DNA from: Polytrichum commune
Lineage: Eukaryota > Streptophyta > Polytrichopsida > Polytrichales > Polytrichaceae
Direction of reading: 5' to 3'
Assembly (NCBI GenBank): GCA_950295325.1
Contig: OX485809.1
Span: forward strand, 40,765,081-40,829,080
Length of the DNA: 64,000 nt
Shown: positions 34,999-44,950 of the stretch, one piece after another
Layout: every line of letters begins with the position of its first letter
Position numbering within the stretch: the stretch's first letter is position 1
The notes under the pieces: model-generated
Databases searched by the model: none
Seen by the model: the letters and a program-made list of their open reading frames with translations, nothing else
Told to the model about the DNA's origin: nothing
Made by a program: the position numbers and the translations under genes

Positions 34999-37401
34999 GA
35001 GGACCTCATAATGGGGTACCAAAAGTTCAATCAAATTGGGATTAAATTTTCATCCCGCTCTGTATCTAGCCAGCCGGTGCTGGATGGGAGCTTGTCCCAT
35101 CTACCCCGGATGGGCGGCACCAGCTCCGGGGGGGGGGCGCACTGGCCGGGATGGTTGGGGGCTAGCTAGACCCCTTGGTGTGACCCCCGTATCATTCATA
35201 TGCTCAAAACACTTTTCACCGAAGCAATTTTTCATGGGCACCAACTGTGTTCTAATATGGGATGCTACTAAAATGCTTTTCCCGAATTTCAATGGCATTT
35301 ACTCAGCGGCTCTCCTTTTAACCTTCATTTCCTCCCCTTTTCACAACATGCATTCTCCTTTCATGACCCTCTCCATAAGCTTCTATAAATATACCCCTTC
35401 CCCAAGATGGGTGACTCACCAACCATGTTATTTCCACCATTCATTTGAAATTAATGAAAATACATGGAGAGAATAAACATACTAAACTTAGACTTCATAT
35501 GCATATTTAAAAAGGGGAGCAAAGTTCATTGATTGGGTGGTGTGTGTCTCTCATATTAAGCCATGGGCGGGGTATGTTGCTCAAAATGTTAAAAGATAAT
35601 TTATGTTTGTAATGGGCAATGACCAAAAAAGAAGAAAAACTTATGTTGGTTCTTTTCAACATGAATGTGAGACATTTGGCCCTTTTATGTTCAAGACTCC
35701 CCTTGGTACATGATAGAGTTTACTGCCTCCCTTATTGTAGGTGGGTTTTTGTTGGGGGTAATGATCATAAGCAAGCAAGCTTTGCGTGTATTGTCAAGCC
35801 TCGGTGACCTCCTATGACTTCCACCCACACATTGGAGGATGCATCTCCTCATATTTAAAGTAAAAAAAAATGATATTACATGAATTTATTGGTGAAACTC
35901 AAAGGAATGTATATCTCAAGTGAGGTGCCACCTTTGCCACATGAGGAGACCATGAAGTGTGTTTTCATATTGTATATGTATTGCTATTATTTACAAAAGA
36001 CATCTTGTATATAGGGGGCTTTTAGAGTATGTTTTGCACACATGTGATTCTTGATTTTGATGAAAGGTGCACATGTTGGCCTAATGTGTTATAAATTGAT
36101 GTCTTGGACATCGTCTAATTAACAATAATGCCAATGAAATACATATTGTCACATGTATTGTGTTGGGACCTCGTGTGAGGGTGTTGACTCCAATCAATAG
36201 TTGCCACGTCAATGCAAACATTGCATGAACATCAAAGCTATTTATTTTGGTAAGAAGTGTAGAAAAGGCCTTTGTGCTAACATCAATCATTTAGTTTAAC
36301 ATTTGGACACTCTCAAACTTTTTGCACATATATGGTTAGAGATATGGGACAATTGACATACTCCAAAAGCAAGGTGGCTAGCCTATTGACATTTTAGTAT
36401 ATTTGGACAAAGCACTTGTCCAAATTTAGTAAGGGATGTGCACTTGTGGAGACAAAAACATGACACGACACCCACAAAAGCAACAACGCAACAACCACAA
36501 CTTTGAATGTTTATAATTCATGTTCACCAACCACCATATTTGTGTAGTTTTGGGATCTAGTGTACGTCATATTGGCAGTTGGAACTGTCCAAAATGCATG
36601 CATAAATCCAAATATCCTTAAATCCTAGTAATTGTGATTTGGACATTTGGGCATAAGAATTTGTGGAGATGCTCAACCATTGAGTTGTTCTCATCTAGGG
36701 GATCACACAAGCCTTCCACTCATTTTCCACGTGCATTTGATTGGTCAAAGGTCTTTTTTTAGGCGATAAAGCATGGCATTTTCTCGTGCATCACTTCCTT
36801 CAATTGTCGTAATGAAAAATAAATTCAAAGGTTATTTGCGCCTGTTTTTTCCCTCCTTATAGCTCATCTCCCATGTTTCAACATCCTATGGACAAATCCC
36901 ATTTTAACCTCAAAACTTGTTCATGAAAATTCCACAACCAACATTGAGTGATATGCACTCAAGACAACCCCTTCATTTGCTTGAGAAGTTGAAGGGTTAA
37001 AGTCTAGTGACACTACCATACAAGTATGTATGTTGTACATGTTTTAAAGGTCCTTCGTACATGTACATAACTACAAGTTTAAATTTGTGTGTACATGCAC
37101 ACATGCACACGTTGTATGGCAAAGCTCAAATTATTACCCCTTTTGTGCACTCTCGTATAGTCATATGTGTATAGCATAATGCACCCCCTCACCCCCCCCC
37201 CAACCCAAGACACGATGTTTGCTACAAATTTTAATTTTTGACCCAATTTTCTTTAAAACATTGTCCCAAAAGATACGCACTTGTTCCCAACAACCATAAC
37301 ATAAAATATATAGACCTCACATGCTTGATTTTTTGTTTTTTTATAAACAAGAATGGAGAACAATCAAGCCCTTATGAACCCCCGTAGCACTTGGTCCGAG
37401 A
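34999..37401. other. Gene-free stretch with GC-rich spot
   Basis: 35080-35190 is locally GC-rich and partly self-complementary (CTAGCCAGCC ... GGTTGGGGGCTAG). The 146-codon frame over it (35036-35476) has no recognisable motif. 35960-36075 resembles the right end of the family H element (TTGTATATAGGGGG ... TGATGAAAGGTGCAC) but has lost the terminal bases. Confidence 0.4.
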
Positions 37402-37580
37402 TGACCCTACACTACTAGATGATGGTGGAGAGATACGCAAATCTCCAGGAAGAGGTTGGCGGTTTGATTCCCGGCTGTGAAATCTCCTCTCTACTTGACA
37501 GAAAAACTTGCCGAGTGGTCAACTGCCCCCTGTGCTTTGGCGTTGGCATGTCGGCCTTCTGTCTCCAAAAAACCATAACA
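37402..37580 (+). repeat. Candidate tRNA-derived SINE
   Basis: GGTTTGATTCCC at about 37459 resembles an RNA polymerase III B box, and TGGTGGAGAGATACG about 35 bp upstream resembles an A box. The 3' part, TTTGGCGTTGGCATGTCGG then CCTTCTGTC, recurs with changes at about 53150-53181. The 5' limit is uncertain and no TSD was found. Confidence 0.4.
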
Positions 37581-38078
37581 CTAACACATTCCCCTTCCTC
37601 CTCCAAACTCTCCTATAAAGACCACCTTCGGAAAGAAATGTAATTCCTTACCTTGAAGGTTGGTAACACATGATCATTGTGAAGGGAACGGTCTCCCATT
37701 CACGTCGGTGAACGGAACACCATTGTTTTATTTTTATTTTTTATAATCACTTGTTTATTGGAAGTAGCCACACACCCCTTCTGAAGGAAAAGGGGTGATT
37801 AGCTGGTAGCCTAGCTAGTACTACTGCCATGAGTCATCCTCTTCTTAGTTCGTTCACCAGTCAACTGAACTGATTGTGGGATCGTGGATTGAGGTTGGTA
37901 GTAAAGTCCACATTATTATGCATAAAAAGTTGCACAGCCTCATTTTAGTATGTATTTTACTGGGAATGCCACAGTTTCGCAAACTGCACTCACTTCTCAT
38001 AGGCTCTGGTGGTGATGGGCAATGTGTCGTTGTTCCTAGTGCATCATGCCGTTCATGTAACCGTAGTTTGTGGATTGA

Positions 38079-38804
38079 GGTAGAGGGTGCTAAAACCAAC
38101 ACCCCACCCAAAACCCAGACCTATAAACGCCTCCCAATCACCAACACTCTACTGTCTGGAAGTGTTTCCCACGGTGCAGGAGTGTATGGGCCCACGGGGT
38201 GACGCTTTTAGGTGTCATTAGTGGCGCCACCTCATTGCGACCTCCACTACCTCCATGTAGGGTGGGTACCGGGTTCCACTCTACCTCGGGCTGGTTCGAG
38301 GGGGGTTTAGGGTGGCTTGTCAATGCCTATTCTAGCCATTCTATACATTGCAGGGGGGAGGGGTTATAACCATTCTATTCACAAAGTCACGAAGGTAGGC
38401 CCACAAAGCACAAAGGGGGTTGGTACCCAGGATGCAAGGTGATGGTTTTGCAAGCGAACTAGGTGGGATCATGGAGGTCGCCATGTGGCTTTGCGCACCG
38501 TTATTAGTTGGTCTTTGATCTAGCTTGGGTCTGGTACCCAACTATGTTGTGCTGGTTCTAGGCAATGAAGGTGGGGGTCCTCATCATATCCAAGGTCATC
38601 GTACACGGGGCCTATATATTGGTTTAAGGAAGCTAGTGGTTTTGACTTTGAATATTCACCAAATATCTAATTGAGGCTAACAATAAAAGTCATTTCTTTA
38701 TACCTATGTTTAGAACAAAGGCTCTTTTATATATATATATATATATACCATGTAGCCGTATGTATGTGCAATAGCTTAAAGTGTTGATTTAAGCACCCTC
38801 TACC
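38079..38804. mobile_element. Harbinger-like TIR element (family E), 726 bp
   Basis: GGTAGAGGGTGCTAAAACC at the left mirrors GGTAGAGGGTGCTTAAATC at the right. Flanks are TGA (38076-38078) and TTA (38805-38807), compatible with a decayed 3-bp TSD. A (TA)n tract lies at 38728-38747. The same terminus occurs at 53966, 54194, 60150 and 61358. Confidence 0.6.
38728..38747. repeat. (TA)n microsatellite
   Basis: Ten TA units inside the family E element. Confidence 0.9.
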
Positions 38805-38844
38805 TTATTGGGGACTCTCACCTCTACCTATCAATGTAATTTTA

Positions 38845-39343
38845 GGGCCACTTCACACACGAGACTGAGAGCCCAAGACCATTACACTTCAAGCACTCTC
38901 ATTGGTGGAAAAGGCGGAGCCAGTCCAAGTTCGCTTCACACTACACTTGAGGGACCAACGGAGCATGTGGATGCAAGATGGGTGTACAGTCTACACGGAC
39001 TCCTACATGGCATCGAATGGATCACGTGTCATGGTCACTTGGATTATTTTCAAAAACCACTTCTTGGAGGTAAACCCAATACAAAACCGGGAGACCATGG
39101 CACTCCAAACGCTCACAACCTTCGATTTATTCTATGTGATCATGTGTGAAGACTCGCATGAATAGAAATTCATTGAAATAGCATTTGGTTGAGGACCCAG
39201 TCACATATGGCTTCACACTACACTTGAGGGTCCGTGAGCACACTACATGATTTTGAAGGTGTGTTGGGATGGCCTTTGGACACTTTCTTTTGGGCTCTCA
39301 CAATTACATGGTCACGGCTCTTGGCTCGTGTGTGAAGTGGTCC
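38845..39343. mobile_element. Harbinger/Tourist-like element 2, 499 bp
   Basis: Termini GGGCCACTTCACACACGAG and GGACCACTTCACACACGAG (reverse complement of the right end), flanked by TTA on both sides (38842-38844, 39344-39346). It shares GGTCACGGCTCTTGG with element 1 at 17722. Frames inside (38808-39165) overlap each other and show no transposase motif. Confidence 0.85.
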
Positions 39344-39409
39344 TTAGTAGGGGTTACATTCATGGGGGGATTTTGCTTTCTGCGGTGAATTTGGATCATG
39401 TTCGGAGTA

Positions 39410-40608
39410 CAGTCTAACCTTGATAATGTCACCCTTGTTAATGGGACACCTTGATACTGTCACCTAAAAGTTTGAAACCGATTTTCTTAGTGTAAAACTC
39501 CCTCGTTATTATCCCTATCACCCTTGTTAATGTCACTATTTTTTTCCAAAATCCGTAGTGTAAATGTGATAATATCAAATATGGATGGATTGTATGTGAT
39601 GGTTGGATGGACATATTGTAGTAGCCAAAAGGGTCATGAGCCACCCCTGTGATAAATGCAATGTTATTCAAAGGGTCATGAGCCGCCTCTGTGCACCAAC
39701 CCTGAACGGTGCTGTCTATACACGGCACTCAAAGGTGTTGTCTTTGACGGCGCTGCCAAGACTTCTTGGCCTCTATGCACCCCACCTTCCGTCACATGTG
39801 TTCACCTATGTGTCTTTGAGGGTTTCAGCTTGTGTGAAGTAATTTAGGATGTTAAGTTCTACGGTTTAGCTGAGCTGGTACATAATAGTGTCGACTTAAG
39901 CTAAATTAGTTCAATTGGTTTGCAATGTAGAAATCTCAAGATATGTGGCACGGTCTTCACTGTTTCTATAGTCAATAGTCGCATAGGAGAATCTAGTAAG
40001 ATCATAAGTGTTAGCCGCTCATCCTAAGTGGGCATTCAATTAGGAACAATCTTCTAGATTAGTTAGTCAAGCTCATAAGTAGAAACAATCTTCTAGGTAG
40101 GTTAGTCAAGCTCATAAGTAGAAACAGTCTTCTAGGTAGGTTAGTCAAGCTCATAAGTAGAAACAGTCTCCTAGGTAGGTTAGTCAAGCTCATGGTCGAG
40201 CTCACTTGTATATAATGAACCATTGTTCATTTGGAATTTAAATGCACACTTTCTATCATAGGCTTGTGTTTCTTCATGCAGTGCAGGTGTTCTTCGTTGT
40301 GTTGTTGTTTTTGTTGTTGTTGCTACATTGGAAGCTAGTGATTGGCTGATCTCAATGACACATTGTGATGTGCTCATGTTGGTATTCACAATTTTGAATT
40401 ATATTTTACATTCAAAAACATTGAAGTCTTGTGTTTGTTTTTTGTTTTTTTTACATTGTAATTTCATTTTGATTTTCTACCTTTTTTTTTTTGATAATAT
40501 CACATTATGCACAAATCTTCAAAATGTGACATTATCAAATATGTCACACCTTGTTTATGTCACACTTTATGGTGAAACGGATGGTGTGATATTATCAAGG
40601 TTAGACTG
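39410..40608. mobile_element. Non-autonomous pogo/Tc1-mariner-like element, 1,199 bp
   Basis: CAGTCTAACCTTGATAATGT at the left and its near-identical inverse at the right (22 of 23 bases) are flanked by TA on both sides (39408-39409, 40609-40610). TIRs of the form CAGT..AACCTCGATAAT with TA TSDs are typical of pogo/Tigger. GATAATRTCAC-like motifs recur subterminally (39540-39575, 40530-40590). No transposase frame is left; the interior contains a 39-bp tandem array. Confidence 0.88.
40042..40194. repeat. 39-bp tandem repeat, about 4 units
   Basis: TAGTCAAGCTCATAAGTAGA begins at 40064, 40103 and 40142, and its first part again at 40181, a constant 39-bp period with few substitutions. It lies inside the pogo-like element. 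Units abut directly without variable spacers, so it is not a CRISPR. Confidence 0.92.
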
Positions 40609-40610
40609 TA

Positions 40611-41039
40611 CAACTTTACTTTGTAGTGAGTGATAGGGGACTCAGGAAAAAATGCGCCACTGGCAAAAAGTTGAAATGTCTGTGAATTGGGAGCACATGA
40701 TGAAAGCTTTTGGAGTTGCCGCAGGCTTTAACTCTTTGATGATCCTATCTTCATCGTAACATTTAGTAAGCACTAGGGCGTTGTTCCCCTAGTGCCATGA
40801 ATTTTGGAGGACCAATCTCCCACTCATGTTGGTCATACTTGCAAACTGAAGAATACTCAACATGAGTATTATTTACTTTGGAAGGGGAGCACGAACATGT
40901 GGGGAAGCTTGGGTTTAGCCACCATATATATACAGGTGGATTTTGTTGTGAAAAATGAAAATAATTAAGAATAATTAAAAACTCATGAATATTTGATGCC
41001 AGGTTGGCTGCTTGCAAGAAAGAAAAGAAAAGAAAAAAT
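40611..41039. other. Gene-free stretch
   Basis: No recognisable feature except an AAAAG-rich tract near 41018-41038. Confidence 0.4.
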
Positions 41040-42125
41040 AACGCCCGTACCTTGGTACCGGCATGAATGTGAGCCCGTTAACCTTATATTGATCACGGTG
41101 TTCCGAGGTGCAATATAGGGTGTTTTACCTCCCTAGGAGGTGGGCTCTAATATTATATTAGCATGTCCAACTTTATTATGGCGGGGAGATAGGTGTTTGT
41201 TTGTTATCTAGTTTTCTTTTATTTAGGACTAGGTATGTGAGGTATTTGATGACGTTTTGGTGTATATGTTTCATGAGGAGTTTGATGTTGGGTTTAGGGA
41301 TTTTTAGTTGGGTTAATTTATCGATGGAGTGTTCGTGTATGGCTCCTCTAACTCCAGCTGTGATAGTAATGATGGGGTTAGCCTGCCAACCATTGTTTTG
41401 TAGGGTGTTGATTAATGGGTCATATTTCGTGTGTTTTCGGGTGAGTGCTCGTTCTGGGAATCTATTGTGGCAGTATGTAAATTCTATAAATTGGATTGTG
41501 CGTGTGGGGGAGGGTGACATGGGTGTTTGTGTATGGTTAGGGGCACCAATTATGCATAGAATGTATGGTCTTAGTTTAGCTTGGCATCTGCATGGTCTTG
41601 TGGGCATGAGCATTTAACAAGCCAATCGGGAATTGTTTGTTCTGGTGTTTGTATTGTTAAGTGTCCCTGCATTGGTTAGTGTGAAGAACCGGGTGTTTTT
41701 GTTGGCTTGGAGCGTCTGGGTAATAAGGTGTAAGGCACAACAAAGCAAGGCACAACAAAGCAAAGTGTACTGCTTTGTTGTGCCTTGCAATTCTTAGTCC
41801 TTTTAGGTATGGGTGTTCACATGTTGACAGAAGATGGGGCCATGTGTCTCTTTTGTTTTTATGGCATAGGATGTAGTTGGGGTTTTGGTGTGTGAGAGGC
41901 CAAAAAATGTTTTTCCTGTGATTGCCCATATATTGAGCATATATGAATTTTAGCGCTTGGGTGATTTGTGCGTCGGTTACTGTGTCGCTTTTCCAAAAGT
42001 AGTTAGAGAGTTTTTGGTTTATTTGGTCATTTGATAGCCATTCGTCAACATATGGGAATTTGTGTTTGGCTAGTATCGTTTCTTGGGTTTCGTGTTCTTT
42101 TGTTATGAATGTGTTGCTTGCAAAC
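41040..42125 (-). pseudogene. LINE fragment L1: C-terminal ORF and 3' UTR
   Basis: On the minus strand the coding order is KEHETQETILAKHKFPYVDE then QINQKLSNYFWK (about 42120-41950), then a Cys/His stretch LCHKNKRDTWPHLLSTCEH (about 41870-41810), then the frame 41613-41176 with FTYCHNRFPERALT, TITAGVRGAIHE and KYLTYLVLNKRKLDNK. This is the region after RNase H in a non-LTR retrotransposon. A palindromic insertion at 41733-41796 breaks the reading frame. Below 41165 the sequence is non-coding and resembles the 3' UTR at 42235. In active LINEs this tail follows the reverse transcriptase, which is absent here. Confidence 0.75.
41733..41796. repeat. Hairpin-forming insertion in LINE L1
   Basis: AAGGCACAACAAAGCA occurs twice in tandem, followed by its reverse complement TGCTTTGTTGTGCCTT. 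It sits where LINE copy L2 has uninterrupted coding sequence. Confidence 0.8.
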
Positions 42126-42231
42126 TATGGTGACGCATGGGGCCGACACTTGCACATCCAATTATGACTTGCCAACCGGGTAAGTGGACCTTGAAATCTT
42201 GAGCATTTTGCATCCCCAATAAATACATGAA

Positions 42232-42975
42232 AGTAACGTCGGGGTTTGGTTTATACACCGACGTGAATGGGAGCATGTTCCTCTGTACCGTGTTCGTCAC
42301 AATATGGGTATTTCCTCCCTCTCAGAAGGTGGGCTCCTTTAGTTTTAAAAGTGCAGAACCTAACATTTAGGGGGGGCGGTCTATGGTGGGTTATTTGTCT
42401 AGTTTTTTTTTGTTTAGTATTAGGTATATGAGGTATTTGATGGCAATTTGGTGTAGTTGTTTCATGAATGTTTTGATCTCATTTTTGGGTATTTTGAGTT
42501 TTCTAAATCTTTAATTGGTTGTTCGTGGATATCCCCTCTAACACCTGTTGTGATGGTGATGAGGGGATTGACTTGCCAGCGGCGTTCTAAGTGCTTGTAT
42601 GAGTGGGTTGTATTTAGCATTTTCTTTATTGTGGGTGGTGTTTGGGAATCTATCGTGGCAATAAATGAATTTAGTGAATTGTATGACATTTGGTGGAGCT
42701 GGCTGTCTGTGGGAGTGCCTAGTACGCATAGTATGTCCGGTCTAAGTCTGGCTAGGCATGTGCACAATATAGTGGGCCATGTGCATTGGAGTAACCATTG
42801 TGGGATTGTGTTATCTTGGGGTCTAGAGTTTTGGTTGCCTGCATTGATGAGTGTGTAATATCTCATATGTTCATTTGATTATAGTGTATGTGCGATTTGG
42901 TGTACTACTTTATTGTGGCGTGCTATACGTAGGCCCTTTATGTGGGGGTTTGAGCATGTAGAGAGTAAGGGCAAG
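42232..42975 (-). pseudogene. LINE fragment L2: C-terminal ORF and 3' UTR
   Basis: The minus frame 42866-42462 carries a C-terminal region parallel to L1 (WQVNPLITITTGVRGDIHEQ). 42235-42390 corresponds to the 3' UTR, and 42890-42960 encodes the region just after the Cys/His stretch. It has the same orientation as L1. The fragment starts within the zinc-like region, consistent with 5' truncation at insertion. Stops are present. Confidence 0.75.
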
Positions 42976-43816
42976 GTTTCATGTACCGGTTCCAGTCCAT
43001 TTTTTGAAAAATATGTGTGGGCGGGTGGGAAAAGGGTGGTTCCATGTGCCCATCCCCCTCACCCAAGGACCGGTACCCCCCATGGATGGGTGTCCCACAT
43101 TGTACGTTGTGCAAGGACCGGTACCAAAGGACCCGCGGTCCTAACGGCCATAAGAAGGACATGTGCCGGTTAGAGAGCTCCGGTGACCGGATTGGCTAGT
43201 CACCTTGGGTACTAAAGGCCATATTGTTCTCCAAGTACTCTCTTTTGGGGTACTCCTAGGGCTCCTTGGTCTTGCATCATGCACTCTTTGTACACTCAAA
43301 GCCTAGTTTGTGAGAAGAAATGAAAAGGAAATAAGAGACAGGAAATGATTGTATGTTATATCGTTGGAGTTCTCATCATGAATCCATGGGAATGTGTACC
43401 TCATGATGTTTTCAAGAATTTTGATCTTAATAACAAAAAATACATACAGAAAATGCAATGTGATAGTAAGTGTTGGGTTTAGTAAATATAAATAAAATAA
43501 AAGACTATTCAAATGTACAAAAAATCACTTATAAATAATGTATTATCATGATTTCAACTAAAAGAAAAAAAAAAGGAATTATATATTCCCATAGATGACA
43601 TCCGTACCAACCTATGGACACCAAGAACACATAATTTTAAATTCATTCAATAAATGTACAGGGATTCTTGTACAAGTCAAATCTCAAAAGTTAAATGATG
43701 ATGACCCTCATTACCAGTCATCTTCACTAAGTGTGACATCTTGTTATTCACCAAATTTGGTAAGAAAGTAGGTAATTGAAATAAACCGGCACCCGACATA
43801 GAAGTACCCCTCCATC

Positions 43817-43859
43817 AAATGGGTGACATCACCCATTTTTTGGATGATGTCACCCGTTT
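43817..43859. repeat. 15-bp hairpin
   Basis: AAATGGGTGACATCA is followed after 13 bases by TGATGTCACCCGTTT, a stem with one mismatch. Function unknown. Confidence 0.8.
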
Positions 43860-43929
43860 CTCACCCACTTAAAGAATGAACCGGGACCAACACATGTAAT
43901 TTGGCCCTAAGTGTGGCCATATATTTATG

Positions 43930-44950
43930 GCATTGTTGGGGCATAGTGTACAAATCATGTTTGGGTGTAAGTTAGGCCAGAAGATGTTTCTACAGTGATA
44001 ACCCATATATTGAGCGTACCGGAATCATAGAGTTTGTGTGATTTGGGTGTCTGTGGTCCCGGGATTTTTCCAAAATTGGTTGGAGAGTTTGTGGTTGATT
44101 TGGTCGTTGGATGTTTATTTGTCTATATATGTGAATTTGATTTGGGCCAGTCTTGGTTGTTGGATCCTGTGTTCTTTGTTGATGTATGGTTGTAGTTTGT
44201 GTATAGCGCCCGTGTGGGTGTCGGTTGGGACCCCGTTGAGCCAGTATGGTGTAGTATGGGCCATATGTATTATGGGAGTGTTGGCGGGTTTGTCTACGAG
44301 GGCTTCATCATTTGCTAGTTGGTCCGCGTTTTCATTTCCTATTATGCTTGGGTGTGGACCATGTTATTTGATTGACTATAGCGGCAATGAGTCATTTATC
44401 CAGGTGTTGTGCTGGGATGATGGATGTCATATGTGGTCATGCATTAGGTATATATTATTAAGGCTACCCATAAAGATGTGGGTATCTTGTGTGTGGTGTT
44501 GTGCACCTTGTACTGCTATTAGGATGGCATTAGTTCAGCCTTGAGTATGTTTTTGTAATCTTGGGAGTCTCTCTGCAATCCGAGGGTTGTTGGCGGGGCA
44601 ATAGACACATGACCCGGCTATGTTGCCTATGCCATTTTCATCCGGGGGGGGGGGGTATAAATGAATCATCGGTGTATATGCATTGTTGAGGTTTGAATTT
44701 AAGGGGATGGGCATTGTATAGTTCTATTGGTAGGGGTTGTGTCGAGTGGTTGATTTATAAGTGGTTATATTTTGGGGCTTTATGCCATGTGTGGGGGTAT
44801 TTCACTTTATTCTGAAGGGGGGGGGGGTTGGGTTAAGTTAGTTTTGACTTTTATATTATATAGTCCAAATGTGTTGGATGTGATTGTGTTGGGTGTCCGT
44901 GGGTTGCCTAGTGGGGGACTTTGATTGTGTATGCTTATTATGGTGGTATA
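43930..44950 (-). pseudogene. LINE fragment L3: RNase H domain
   Basis: Minus-strand frames give THIFMGSLNNIYLMHDHI near 44455 and IIGNENADQLANDEALVDKP near 44330; the latter is the C-terminal 'GNE.AD.LA' signature of RNase H. Then follow HTTPYWLNGVP and NDQINHKLSNQFWK, overlapping the part seen in L1. The first motif has Gly where the family usually has the catalytic Asp (DS), and there are stops. RNase H in LINEs removes RNA from the cDNA hybrid. The region 44560-44950 is probably upstream LINE sequence, but I recognise no reverse transcriptase motif. Confidence 0.75.

Noticed and set aside
37459-37470. B-box-like motif as part of a real tRNA gene
   Set aside because: No acceptor stem or anticodon arm could be folded around it; a SINE-like origin fits better.
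40042-40194. 39-bp repeats as a CRISPR array
   Set aside because: Units abut directly with no unique spacers, the context is eukaryotic, and the array sits inside a pogo-like transposon.
41201-41617. 138-codon plus-strand frame, and the plus frames at 42457-42858 and 44038-44544
   Set aside because: All three are antisense shadows of LINE coding sequence that makes sense only on the minus strand.
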